NCBI RefSeq assembly: GCF_009856445.1 | Contig: NZ_WMFA01000003.1 | Location: 232,302-296,301, forward strand | Direction: 5' to 3' | Source: Halobacillus litoralis | GTDB taxonomy: Bacteria; Bacillota; Bacilli; Bacillales; Halobacillaceae | DNA length: 64,000 nucleotides | In this document: positions 24,333 through 32,859 of the stretch, one piece after another | Layout: every line of letters begins with the position of its first letter | Position numbering within the stretch: the stretch's first letter is position 1 | Position numbers and translations under genes: made by a program | The notes under the pieces: model-generated | The model's input: the letters and a program-made list of their open reading frames with translations, nothing else | Database searches by the model: none | What the model was told of the DNA's origin: nothing

Positions 24333-25328
24333 TCAATTCACAAGTTTTACGATCGAGCGTCCGCGTGTTTTTCCTTGTAGAACATTCTCAATTGTTTCAG
24401 GGATTTCATTGAGAGTATGAACGGCTTTGATCCGATCGAAAAATTCTTTAATTTTTAAGTCATTAGCCATTCGGTGCCACACTTTTTTCCTTAGATCCAT
24501 CGGGCAATTGACGGAATCAATGCCAATAAGACTAATACCCCTTAAGATAAATGGATAAACCTGTGTGGGAACTTTGGTACCTCCGGTTAATCCACTCACA
24601 GATGCTGCGCCGCCATACTTCAATTGACTAAGAAGGGAGGCGAGCTGTTCTCCTCCGACAGGATCAACAGCTCCAGCCCAGCGTCCGCTTGAAATTGCTC
24701 GGAGCTTCCCATCATAAACCTCTTCACGGGAAATGATTTTAGACGCTCCTAAGTCCTTTAAGTATTCTTCATGCTGAGGGCTTCCAGTGCTTGCTTCTAC
24801 GGTATAGCCTCTCTTAGCGAGCATGGCAACCGCAATACTACCCACGCCGCCGGAAGCTCCGGTTACAAGGACAGGTCCCTGTTCGGGAGTCAGTCCGTTT
24901 TCTTCCAGTCGATGAAGGGAAAGGGCAGCGGTGAAACCAGCCGTCCCGTAAATCATCGCCTCTTCTGTTGTCAATCCATCGGGGAGGGGGACGATCCATT
25001 CGGCGGGGATACTTGCGTATTCACTATATCCACCGTGATGATTGACGCCGATTTCATAACTGGTAGCAATGACAGAGTCACCTTCTTTAAACTGGTTATT
25101 AGAAGAACGAACGACTTCTCCTGCCAAATCAATGCCTGGTATAATCGGATAATTTTTGACAAGGGGATTATCCGGCTGGGTAACCATCCCGTCTTTATAG
25201 TTGATGCTGGAATAATGGACTTTAATTAAAACATCGCCGGAAGGAAGGTCCGAGAAAGAAAGGTCTTGCACCGAACCTTGCACACCTTCTTCCGTCTGGT
25301 CGATTTTATATGCTTTGAACTTTGTCAA
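24333..25328 (-). CDS. YhdH/AcuI-type NADPH-dependent oxidoreductase
   Basis: This 331-residue zinc-free MDR protein matches the YhdH/YhfP/AcuI group. It shows VHYSSINYKDGMVTQ near 37-51, PIIPGIDLAGEV near 61, GTAGFTAALSLHRLEENG near 128 and VTGASGGVGSIAVAMLAKRGY near 155-175. AcuI reduces toxic acryloyl-CoA to propionyl-CoA, and others act on related enoyl substrates. The TTG at 25328 follows GAGGTG. It probably forms an operon with the small gene 21 bases upstream. Confidence 0.85.
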   Translation of the reverse strand: MTKFKAYKIDQTEEGVQGSVQDLSFSDLPSGDVLIKVHYSSINYKDGMVTQPDNPLVKNYPIIPGIDLAGEVVRSSNNQFKEGDSVIATSYEIGVNHHGGYSEYASIPAEWIVPLPDGLTTEEAMIYGTAGFTAALSLHRLEENGLTPEQGPVLVTGASGGVGSIAVAMLAKRGYTVEASTGSPQHEEYLKDLGASKIISREEVYDGKLRAISSGRWAGAVDPVGGEQLASLLSQLKYGGAASVSGLTGGTKVPTQVYPFILRGISLIGIDSVNCPMDLRKKVWHRMANDLKIKEFFDRIKAVHTLNEIPETIENVLQGKTRGRSIVKLVN

Positions 25329-25349
25329 CGTTTCACCTCATTTCTGCCT

Positions 25350-25541
25350 TTATGGACGAAGGTCCTCATCGTAATCTTCTTCTGTAACAGAGTCCTGCTT
25401 TGATTTTCTTCCTTTATCCTGTTCTCTTTCTTCTTTTTTTACTTCTTCATCTGGAATGCCGTCAATCAACTGTTCTTTTTTTAATTTTTCTTGGAAGCTT
25501 TGGTCGTTTTCAGATATTTTGTCTCGTTTTCGATCAGCCAT
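25350..25541 (-). CDS. Small highly charged protein
   Basis: This 63-residue protein is composed almost wholly of charged and polar residues (MADRKRDKISENDQSFQEKL, then EEVKKEEREQDKGRKSK and a C terminus of EEDYDEDLRP). It is probably unstructured. The ATG at 25541 follows GGAGGTG. A sigma-B-like promoter lies 37-62 bases upstream. The function is unknown; a desiccation- or salt-stress role would be an inference from composition and promoter only. Confidence 0.65.
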   Translation of the reverse strand: MADRKRDKISENDQSFQEKLKKEQLIDGIPDEEVKKEEREQDKGRKSKQDSVTEEDYDEDLRP

Positions 25542-25577
25542 CTCTTTCACCTCCAGAAAATGGGTATCCCGGTTATG

Positions 25578-25603
25578 ATTCCTTTTTATAAAAGGTATTA
25601 AAC
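25578..25603 (-). promoter_or_regulatory. Sigma-B-type promoter of the small charged protein
   Basis: On the minus strand GTTTAA (25603-25598) and AGGAAT (25583-25578) are 14 bases apart. Start of transcription would be about 30 bases before the ATG. Confidence 0.6.
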
Positions 25604-25630
25604 GTTGATCTGGTATGAGAGGCATGAAAA

Positions 25631-25655
25631 AAAGCCACCATTTGATGGCGGCTTT
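25631..25655 (-). terminator. Terminator after the channel-like gene
   Basis: AAAGCCGCCAT and TGGTGGCTTT pair around a short loop and end in T residues on the minus strand. The stem covers the stop codon. Confidence 0.75.
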
Positions 25656-26295
25656 ATCTATCGGTGAATTTGCTCTTAATGGATTGGAAGAGCGAGCTCT
25701 GTATTAAGTAATCAAATGTTGTGCTGATCACTAGGCCGTGAATGATCACCCCGAGGATAGTGAAGATGACGATAATGATATGTCCTGCCATCGTTTCTGG
25801 TTCAAATCCAGATCTACCGAAGAAGGTGAGGGAGAGGATGGCGCTTAGCCAGGCATCTCCATAGCTGTCTAATTCGTTTTCAATTAAATTTAAGGGAATG
25901 ATCAGAAGGAATACCAGAATAAAGGTTGCCCCGGTCACAGTTGAAAGATGCTGTCTTTTAAGGAAGCGGATGAAAGGCAACGTGTAGTACTTTGTGATGG
26001 ACTTCAATCTTAAGAGATGAAGGATTCTTGCAAATCTTGCAAACTGAAAAATGGCATCGAGGGGAATGGCAGCGATGACGATGAAGGGGTGTTTTTTTAT
26101 AAATCCCCATTTGCTGTCCGAGCGATACAAACGATAAAGAAAGTCAAGAAAGAAGATGGACCATGTCGTCCACACAATTACACTATTATAGCCGGTTTGC
26201 TGCCATATAGTGGCGACGGAAAGGGCTGCGAGAGCGACCATGAATATTTCATAGAACGTTTTGCTGGATTTTTTAGTTTGTAGTCCCATCGTCAT
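25654..26295 (-). CDS. Voltage-gated-channel-like membrane protein without a K+ filter
   Basis: This 213-residue protein has about five hydrophobic segments. An S4-like stretch FARFARILHLLRLKSITKYY near 85-104 has basic residues every three to four positions. Then come a hydrophobic helix, a re-entrant-like WLSAILSLTFFGRSGFEPET segment near 149-168 and a last helix. The layout resembles the bacterial ion-channel fold, but the expected TVGYG filter is replaced by TFFGRSGFEP. It may be a channel of different selectivity or a sensor. The start at 26295 has AGGGAGAG upstream; ATG at 26289 is an alternative. Confidence 0.65.
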   Translation of the reverse strand: MTMGLQTKKSSKTFYEIFMVALAALSVATIWQQTGYNSVIVWTTWSIFFLDFLYRLYRSDSKWGFIKKHPFIVIAAIPLDAIFQFARFARILHLLRLKSITKYYTLPFIRFLKRQHLSTVTGATFILVFLLIIPLNLIENELDSYGDAWLSAILSLTFFGRSGFEPETMAGHIIIVIFTILGVIIHGLVISTTFDYLIQSSLFQSIKSKFTDR

Positions 26296-26355
26296 GTCTC
26301 TCTCCCTGATTTTGTCGATTCGACACTATTATATCATTCTCTTAAATAGAGAACA

Positions 26356-28374
26356 TTAACTAGGATGGATGTAATTAGCCCCAGCCTCTGTAATCTGTGT
26401 TCCTGCCCGGCCGCGTTTGATCGTCACAAAACCTCGTTCTTTTAAATCTGCCAACACTCTGCGAATCTGCTGTTCTGATAAAGAAATGGAACCTTCCTGA
26501 TCAAGTTCTTCATAGATTTTCTTACGGCTTGCATTGATCATCGATTCATTCAACGACAGGACAATCTCTAAAACTTTTTTATTCAATCGATCATCCACCA
26601 GGCTAGTTGTTTCCCGCTTTATATTTTTCTTTGGCCTTTGGAAGAAATCTTCATCAGGAAGGTCATTAATCGTAATGGTGTCCCCCTCTGAAACTGTAAG
26701 AAGGTAGGATATTGTATTTTTTAATTCACGAATGTTTCCATACCAATCATAGCGCGTCAATTCTCCAAGCAATCCTTTCCCCAGCCCTTTATTAGGTGTG
26801 TGGTTTTCCAATAAAAACTGTTCCACAAGCGCAGGAATATCTGTCTTTCGTTCTCTTAGTGGAGGAACGGACACGTAGAGAACTTTAAGTCTGTGGTAAA
26901 GATCTTCTCTGAATTTCCCTTGTTCGATCAGTTGGAGTAAGTCCTTATTTGTGGCAGCAATGATTCTTACGTTGATTGGAATGGTTTTCGATCCTCCAAT
27001 CTTACGAATTTCCATCTCTTGAATCACCCGCAATAAACGAGCTTGAAGCTTTAAACTGATATCTCCAATTTCATCGAGGAAGATGGTGCCGCCATCCGCC
27101 TGTTCAAACAACCCTTTTTTGCCACCTTTCTTAGCACCGGTAAAAGCCCCCTCTTCATAGCCGAAGAGTTCACTTTCCAATAAATCTTCAGGTAATGCAC
27201 TGAAGTTCACGGCGAGGAAAGGTTCATAAAGGCGGTCGGACTCATGGTGGATGGCATGAGCGAACAGCTCTTTACCGGTGCCGCTTTCTCCGTGTATTAA
27301 AACAGGGAGGGGTGTCTTCGCAAGTTTATGTCCGATGGCTTTCGCTTTTTCAATCGTCGGGCTTTTCCCGATGATATCTTTGAAGGTGTACTTTGCGATA
27401 TAGCCTGTTTTCAACAATTGTTTTCGCGCCGCCTTTTCCATCGTGATGGTTTCATCTGAGTTTTTGAAAATGAAGATTACGTTGTCACTTTCTTCCCATT
27501 GGACACGGTAAATCATGAGGTTGTAACCGTTTAAAGTAAAGTACAATCCTTCTTCCTGAGGGGTGGTCATGAACTTAAGGAGCTTCGGATCTTTGAATAA
27601 TTGATGAACTGGCTTCCCCATGGCGTGTGTGTGTGATAAGCCACTGTATTCTTCTATGAAAGGATTGAAGACGGTAACTTTTTGATCAGCGTCGATTGCC
27701 ATGACTCCATCATTCACTCCATCCACCACTTGCTGAAGATGTTGGTTTAAAAGTTCGGTTTGTTTATTCATTTCTGAGAGTTTTTTACTTAAATCGATGA
27801 TTTTTCCTGTGTACCGATTTGAAATCACTCCTCCAAGCTTTTCTTTTAAGTGGAAGTGATCGAGAATTTCAATTAATGTCGTAATATCGATAAGGCGGAC
27901 ACCGATATCAATGATCTTCTCTACCGAAGGAGGAGCAAGGGTGACCTCGCCTGGAGTGATGGCAGTGGAGATGTCATATGTATTCTTCAGCCCTGGGTAA
28001 TAAGCGGTGAAGGACAGGTGATCGATCCCCATCTTTTTTAATGTATCAATCGTTTCTTCTGCCATTTCGGATGTGTCATTGACACATAGAACCGAGGTTC
28101 CTTCTTCTAGTTCCAACAATCGTTCAATGTGCTGGTAATTAATTGTGCGTATGGCTGTTTTGCGGGGTGAGCCAGGAGCTATGAAAGGAGCGGCTTCCTT
28201 TTCAATTAAATAAGAGGAAAAGATGATTAAGTCATCACTGACTTGATTGGGAACATGTTCATCCACGGCATAGCTCTCAATATGGATGAATTCTCCTAAA
28301 ATGTCTTCCAATTGTTCGTGTAGTGTCGCTTGTGTTTCTTTGGTTCCTGTTAGCAACGTTAATTGATTTTTCAT
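26356..28374 (-). CDS. Sigma-54-dependent transcriptional activator
   Basis: This 672-residue activator has four parts. An N-terminal sensor of about 200 residues is of unrecognised family. A PAS domain (about 210-310) contains VVDGVNDGVMAIDADQKVTVFNP. The AAA+ domain has Walker A GESGTGKE (about 360), the sigma-54 loop GAFTGA (about 411), FLDEIGDISLKLQARLLRV and NVRIIAATNKDL. The C-terminal 70 residues look like a winged helix (LSEQQIRRVLADLKERGFVTI) rather than the usual Fis-type HTH. It diverges from yfcC-iadA, which has a sigma-54 promoter, and is its likely activator. TATAAT for this gene lies within the dyad at 28401-28423. Confidence 0.9.
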   Translation of the reverse strand: MKNQLTLLTGTKETQATLHEQLEDILGEFIHIESYAVDEHVPNQVSDDLIIFSSYLIEKEAAPFIAPGSPRKTAIRTINYQHIERLLELEEGTSVLCVNDTSEMAEETIDTLKKMGIDHLSFTAYYPGLKNTYDISTAITPGEVTLAPPSVEKIIDIGVRLIDITTLIEILDHFHLKEKLGGVISNRYTGKIIDLSKKLSEMNKQTELLNQHLQQVVDGVNDGVMAIDADQKVTVFNPFIEEYSGLSHTHAMGKPVHQLFKDPKLLKFMTTPQEEGLYFTLNGYNLMIYRVQWEESDNVIFIFKNSDETITMEKAARKQLLKTGYIAKYTFKDIIGKSPTIEKAKAIGHKLAKTPLPVLIHGESGTGKELFAHAIHHESDRLYEPFLAVNFSALPEDLLESELFGYEEGAFTGAKKGGKKGLFEQADGGTIFLDEIGDISLKLQARLLRVIQEMEIRKIGGSKTIPINVRIIAATNKDLLQLIEQGKFREDLYHRLKVLYVSVPPLRERKTDIPALVEQFLLENHTPNKGLGKGLLGELTRYDWYGNIRELKNTISYLLTVSEGDTITINDLPDEDFFQRPKKNIKRETTSLVDDRLNKKVLEIVLSLNESMINASRKKIYEELDQEGSISLSEQQIRRVLADLKERGFVTIKRGRAGTQITEAGANYIHPS

Positions 28375-28400
28375 CTTATCACCCTTCTTTTTGGTTCTTC

Positions 28401-28423
28401 TTGGGTTATATTATAACACCCAA
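28401..28423. promoter_or_regulatory. Dyad between the sigma-54 regulator and yfcC
   Basis: TTGGGT...ACCCAA flank a central A+T stretch that contains a minus-strand TATAAT. It may be an activator binding site about 60-80 bases upstream of the sigma-54 promoter, as well as the regulator's own -10 region. A second short dyad, GCCTCCTTTAAGGC, is at 28448-28461. Confidence 0.4.
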
Positions 28424-28482
28424 TTGTATCCTATTTTAGAAAAAGAGCCTCCTTTAAGGCGGAATTTTCAGAAAATGTTTTT

Positions 28483-28499
28483 GGCATAAAACTTGCATG
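28483..28499 (+). promoter_or_regulatory. Sigma-54 (-24/-12) promoter of yfcC-iadA
   Basis: TTGGCATAAAACTTGCAT has GG and GC exactly ten bases apart, matching the TGGCAC-N5-TTGC consensus except for one base. Confidence 0.85.
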
Positions 28500-28537
28500 T
28501 AAGAATAGTGGAAGGATCAGAAGGGGGAAAAAAACAC

Positions 28538-30034
28538 ATGGATAAGAAGCGGAAGAAGAAGTTTGAGATGCCTCATACGTATGTCATCATCTTTTTTGTT
28601 GTCCTATTTGCAGCTCTATTAACTTATTTAATACCTGCTGGAACATTCGAAACAGAAGAAGTGACGTACGACAAATCCGGCTCAGAGGAAACGCGAACCG
28701 TCCTGGTACCGGATAGTTTTTCAGTGGCTGACGAAACTGCTCAGCAAGGGACCAGTTTATTTGAACCATTCGGAGGAGCTGGTCTGTTAAATTACGTATT
28801 CGAAGGTTTAGTCTCAGGAGATAAGTGGGGGTCCGCTGTCGGAGTCGTTGCTTTTATACTGATTATCGGCGGGGCTTTTGGAATCATTATGAAAACTCGG
28901 GCCGTCGAAGAAGGCATTCTGTCGGTCATCGATCGGACAAAGGGGAAAGAAGTGCTAATCATTCCGATTATGTTCTTTTTATTTTCTTTGGGTGGCGCCG
29001 TTTTCGGAATGGGAGAAGAAGCCATTGCTTTTGCTATGATTCTAGTACCACTCGTAGTAGCGCTTGGATACGATGCCATTACTGGGATCATGATTACTTA
29101 TGTAGCCACACAAATCGGGTTTGCGACATCTTGGATGAACCCTTTTGGAGTAGCCATTGCTCAAGGGGTTTCGGATGTGCCAGTACTTTCCGGGACGCCA
29201 TTCAGGTTTACGATGTGGCTGATCTTTACGGCTATCGGTACGATTTATACATGGAAATATGCAAGTTCCGTAAAAAAAGACCCGACCCGGTCACTTGCTT
29301 ATAAATCCGACCAGTACTTCAGGGATGATTTTGAGCAAAAGGATTTGAAAGTCAACTTCAAGTTTGGTCACGTACTGGTTATCTTGACCGTGGTCTTAGG
29401 AGTTGCTTGGATTATCTGGGGTGTTATTCAACATGCTTATTATATTCCAGAAATTGCAAGCCAGTTCTTTACCATAGGTCTTGTGGCAGGAATTATTGGT
29501 GTTATCTTCAAATTGAATCATATGAGAGTCAATGACATTGCAGAAGGGTTCGCTCAAGGAGCGAAAGATCTGCTTCCAGCTGCTTTGGTCGTAGGGATGG
29601 CTAAAGGGATTATTATTATTCTGGGAGGAGATGACCCGGCCTCAGCTTCTGTATTGAATACGGTTCTTCATTCAGCAGGGCAATTGTTTGATGGGGTGCC
29701 TGAGGTCATATCTGCATGGTTGATGTTCTTATTCCAATCGGTCTTCAACTTCTTTGTCGTATCAGGATCGGGGCAGGCGGCTCTGACGATGCCATTGATG
29801 GCGCCTTTAGCTGACATCGCAGGTGTGACGAGACAAGTAGCCGTCTTGGCTTTCCAATTGGGAGATGGATTAACAAACATTATTGTACCTACTTCTGCGG
29901 CGCTTATGGGCACACTGGGTGCGGCGCGACTGGACTGGTCCAACTGGTTCCGCTTTATCTTTAAATTTCAGTTGATGCTCTTCGGGCTAGCGTCCGTATT
30001 TATGATTGTCGCTGTTCTCATCAATTTCAATTAA
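28538..30034 (+). CDS. yfcC: YfcC-family membrane transporter
   Basis: This 498-residue protein has about 12 hydrophobic segments. The N terminus (MPHTYVIIFFVVLFAALLTYLIPAG) and motifs MGEEAIAFAMILVPL and ATSWMNPFGVAIAQG are typical of the YfcC/DcuC-related (AbgT/ArsB-fold) carriers, often labelled basic amino acid or peptide transporters. It is co-transcribed with an isoaspartyl dipeptidase, so import of beta-aspartyl dipeptides or their products is the likely task. The ATG at 28538 follows AAGGGGG. Transcription needs sigma-54. Confidence 0.8.
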   Translation: MDKKRKKKFEMPHTYVIIFFVVLFAALLTYLIPAGTFETEEVTYDKSGSEETRTVLVPDSFSVADETAQQGTSLFEPFGGAGLLNYVFEGLVSGDKWGSAVGVVAFILIIGGAFGIIMKTRAVEEGILSVIDRTKGKEVLIIPIMFFLFSLGGAVFGMGEEAIAFAMILVPLVVALGYDAITGIMITYVATQIGFATSWMNPFGVAIAQGVSDVPVLSGTPFRFTMWLIFTAIGTIYTWKYASSVKKDPTRSLAYKSDQYFRDDFEQKDLKVNFKFGHVLVILTVVLGVAWIIWGVIQHAYYIPEIASQFFTIGLVAGIIGVIFKLNHMRVNDIAEGFAQGAKDLLPAALVVGMAKGIIIILGGDDPASASVLNTVLHSAGQLFDGVPEVISAWLMFLFQSVFNFFVVSGSGQAALTMPLMAPLADIAGVTRQVAVLAFQLGDGLTNIIVPTSAALMGTLGAARLDWSNWFRFIFKFQLMLFGLASVFMIVAVLINFN

Positions 30035-30061
30035 TTCAATGGCAAACAGGAGGTATGAGAA

Positions 30062-31228
30062 ATGATCACTTTAATTAAACAGGCAACCGTATATGCTCCT
30101 GAGTTTTTAGGAGAACAAGATGTCCTGATCGCCGATGGGCGAATTGCAGATATACAGGACAATATAGACTTAAATGGGGAACAGGTGCACATCATTGATG
30201 CACAAGGGGAGGTGCTGACTCCTGGATTTATTGATGGCCACGTTCATATTACAGGGGGAGGGGGAGAAGGAAGTTTCCGGTCCCGCACGCCTGAGTTAAC
30301 ACTGACGGATGCGACGTTGAGCGGAGTAACGACCCTGGTTGGGGTCATCGGCACGGATGGGACGACCCGGACCATGACAAACCTCGTAGCTAAAGCGCGT
30401 GCTTTGAGAGAAGAAGGGATCACCTGCTATTGTCACACGGGTTCCTATCAAGTCCCTGTAAAAACATTAACAGGCAAGATTGAAGACGATATCCTTTTGA
30501 TTGATCTGATTATCGGAGCGGGAGAAATCGCAATCTCAGATCACCGATCGTCTCAGCCTACGGTCGAGGAAATGGCGAAGATTGCTTCCGAGGCGCGAAT
30601 TGGCGGGATGCTTTCCGGGAAAAAAGGGATTGTAAATGTTCATGTCGGAGATAGCCCTGATCAATTAAAACTTATAGAGAGAGTTATAGAGACGACTGAT
30701 TTACCCATAACACAATTTTATCCGACACACATTAACCGCAATTCAGAACTTTTTGAAGCGGGCATCCAATATGCGAAAAAGGGAGGTTTCGTTGATTTCA
30801 CTACGAGTACAATCCCGAAATTTTTAGAGGACGGAGAAGTGAAAAGTAGCGAAGCCCTGAAACGAATGCTCGATCAAGGAGTGCCGGTCGAGCAAATCAC
30901 CTTTACTTCCGACGCCCAGGGGAGTCTCCCGGACTTCGATGATAAAGGCAACTTGATTGGTTTGAAAGTAGGTAAGGTTGCTTCGTTGTATGAAGCATTT
31001 CAAGATGCCGTTCTTGAGCAGAAGGTGAGCATGGAAGATGCCTTGAAGGTCATCACCCTTAACCCGGCTTCTATTTTAGGTCTTCCTGCCAAAGGAAAGC
31101 TAGAAACTGGGAGAGATGCCGATCTTGTCATGATGGATCCGGAGACACTGAAAATTTCACGGGTCATTGCTTTAGGCAGGGAAATGGTTAGAAATGGAGA
31201 ACCTTTAGTTAAAGGAACATTCGAATAA
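30062..31228 (+). CDS. iadA: Isoaspartyl dipeptidase
   Basis: This 388-residue amidohydrolase has the metal-binding GFIDGHVHITGGGGEG near 57-72, HTGSYQVP near 138, the SDHRSSQPT segment near 160, NVHVGDS near 197, PTHINRN near 222 and TFTSDAQGSLP near 280. These are characteristic of IadA, which cleaves beta-aspartyl dipeptides from damaged proteins or cyanophycin. AGGAGG precedes the ATG, 27 bases after yfcC. The gene completes a sigma-54-controlled operon. Confidence 0.9.
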   Translation: MITLIKQATVYAPEFLGEQDVLIADGRIADIQDNIDLNGEQVHIIDAQGEVLTPGFIDGHVHITGGGGEGSFRSRTPELTLTDATLSGVTTLVGVIGTDGTTRTMTNLVAKARALREEGITCYCHTGSYQVPVKTLTGKIEDDILLIDLIIGAGEIAISDHRSSQPTVEEMAKIASEARIGGMLSGKKGIVNVHVGDSPDQLKLIERVIETTDLPITQFYPTHINRNSELFEAGIQYAKKGGFVDFTTSTIPKFLEDGEVKSSEALKRMLDQGVPVEQITFTSDAQGSLPDFDDKGNLIGLKVGKVASLYEAFQDAVLEQKVSMEDALKVITLNPASILGLPAKGKLETGRDADLVMMDPETLKISRVIALGREMVRNGEPLVKGTFE

Positions 31229-31230
31229 CG

Positions 31231-31287
31231 AAAAATACCCCCCTGTTCCGGAAGTTGAAGTTCCCACAGAACGGGGGGGTTATTTTT
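31231..31287 (+). terminator. Terminator of the yfcC-iadA operon
   Basis: ATACCCCCCTGTTC pairs with GAACGGGGGGGTTAT around a 20-base loop, flanked by A- and T-runs, so it may work in both directions. Confidence 0.8.
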
Positions 31288-31296
31288 GCTCATTTT

Positions 31297-31983
31297 TATT
31301 AAACTATATGGCAGGTTTCTTGAAGACTCAGTTTCGAGTTGTTTGGGGGCTTCGTTTGCCATATTTGGAGTCAGGGGTGGCTGGGAAGCTACTCGTCTAG
31401 CTCCATCGCCCAGACACTCGCGTCATAAGCAGAACAGCAAAGGAATGAAAAGCACATTCCGTTGCTGTTCTGCTTATGCCAGTCGTGTCTACCAGGGCGA
31501 TTCCGCATTTGAACACTTTCCTGTGGGGGAGTGCCGAGCTTCCTCGGGCTACGCCCTGCGGGATCTCGCCGATCTCCTTTCTCCCACGGGAGTCTCGCAG
31601 CTTCCCAGCCACCCCATTCGATAAAGGGGATAACGAACCCCTTTGCCAAGTTGGAAGGTCTTCCTCTATCCCGATTGTTGTAAGCATAAAACGCTCTGTA
31701 TCAAGCTTTTAGGGTTCAATCACCCCGGCATGGGAGTTTCATGCTTATACTCCCATCAAACTGAAAAGCTGAAGATTGGAAAGTGGTTTCGGGATAGTTA
31801 TATAGCAAAGGGGCGGAGGGGAATGGCGAGACTCCTGCGGGAAAAAAGTGCTTGGTGAGACCCCACAGGACGCAGTCCGAGGAGGCTCACCGCGCTCCCG
31901 CGGAAAGCGAGTCATTCCCCGCAGCCCCATACACTCAACAAAAATCTCGAAACTGAGTCTTCAACTAAAGGGAGCTATTGTGG
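31297..31983 (+). repeat. Palindromic element D (gamma with nested insert + alpha)
   Basis: Outer ends are TTATTAAACTATATGGCAGG and GGGAGCTATTGTGGAAG. Inner repeats lie at 31321-31338 and 31945-31962. The gamma module at 31374-31615 carries the same roughly 120-bp hairpin insert as element A, at the same point. The alpha module is at 31810-31928. The element fills the convergent space after iadA and reaches the end of the next minus-strand gene. It holds no gene. Confidence 0.9.
31395..31514 (+). repeat. Hairpin element nested in element D
   Basis: The insert pairs CAGACACTCGCGTCATAAGC and following bases with GCTTATGCCAGTCGTGTCT. It differs from the insert in element A at scattered positions such as AGAACAGC versus AGCACAGC. 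That change is matched on the other arm by GCTGTTCT versus GCTGTGCT, a compensating pair. Confidence 0.85.
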
Positions 31984-31986
31984 AAG

Positions 31987-32727
31987 TTATAGAAATTTTG
32001 GTAAGTTCAGGATCTTTCTGATTCTATACCATTTCCTTGAGATTAAGATTTTCTTAGGTTTGATGAAGCCATCCCTGAACTGGTAGAGTTCCCCATTTTC
32101 TTCGTGTATTCCAAGAACCTCGGACTTTACCTGTTGTTTCATGTATCTTCGAAAAGGAAAGGACTTGTATTTTTTTGGATGATAATAAGGTCTTGAGTAA
32201 AGATAGGGATATTCATAAAGAGGGCCCTCATAAATCAACTGAAGGTCTTGGTGGTCGCGGAAATCTTCTGGAGTGACGAGGGCACTCGTTTTAGAGAAAA
32301 GGCTGGAGCCTGATCGCTTAAGAACTTCAGCCACGAATTGGGAGCAAAAGTAACTGGATTTCACATGAATGGGCTGGTTTGTAGGTACCCCTAAAAGACC
32401 TAAGTAATTGTAAAGGTAAGTTTTATAGTTTTTAGCGAACGCTTTAAGAAGACGCTCCAGCTTTTGATATTTTCTTCTTGTCATTTTTAGTTCATAAACC
32501 GCACAAGTCGCGTAAGGATACCAACTGAATGTTCCTTCAACAAGATCCTCCTGAACGAAACCACCCCAGAAAGGATTCGTCGGTCGGCGTCTCCCGAAAC
32601 TATATAAGCGTTTCATATTCTTATCTAAAGATAGAGAGGCGTGGTTATAGGGGGCTTGGGTGAATGCTTTAATCGCCTGGTTTGTGATGGTACCTGTGTT
32701 TGATAGTAATAAGTAGACAGATTTCAT
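31987..32727 (-). CDS. YiiX/YebB-like permuted NlpC/P60 peptidase-fold protein
   Basis: This 246-residue protein has the permuted papain-like layout. An early histidine sits in APYNHASLSLD (near 29-36) and a later cysteine in SSYFCSQFVAEVLKRSG (near 143-155). The His-before-Cys order is typical of YiiX/YebB-type lipid- or peptide-bond hydrolases. The C-terminal 80 residues are rich in Tyr, Lys and Arg with no known domain. No signal peptide is seen. It is a single gene, divergent from the M15 peptidase gene. The substrate is unknown. Confidence 0.65.
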   Translation of the reverse strand: MKSVYLLLSNTGTITNQAIKAFTQAPYNHASLSLDKNMKRLYSFGRRRPTNPFWGGFVQEDLVEGTFSWYPYATCAVYELKMTRRKYQKLERLLKAFAKNYKTYLYNYLGLLGVPTNQPIHVKSSYFCSQFVAEVLKRSGSSLFSKTSALVTPEDFRDHQDLQLIYEGPLYEYPYLYSRPYYHPKKYKSFPFRRYMKQQVKSEVLGIHEENGELYQFRDGFIKPKKILISRKWYRIRKILNLPKFL

Positions 32728-32859
32728 AAGGCTCCCTCCAAATTGGATGTTTCTGTCAATATACTATACGAAACTATGAAAAGGAAGTTATTCATTTCTC
32801 TATCCAGCTTCGTGTGGTATTCTCATATTAATCATTAAATGAATGGAAGGGAAGCGGAA

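Noticed and set aside
28825..29304. Plus-strand frame inside yfcC in another register
   Set aside because: The product is rich in Arg, Cys and Tyr and lies wholly within a well-supported transporter gene.
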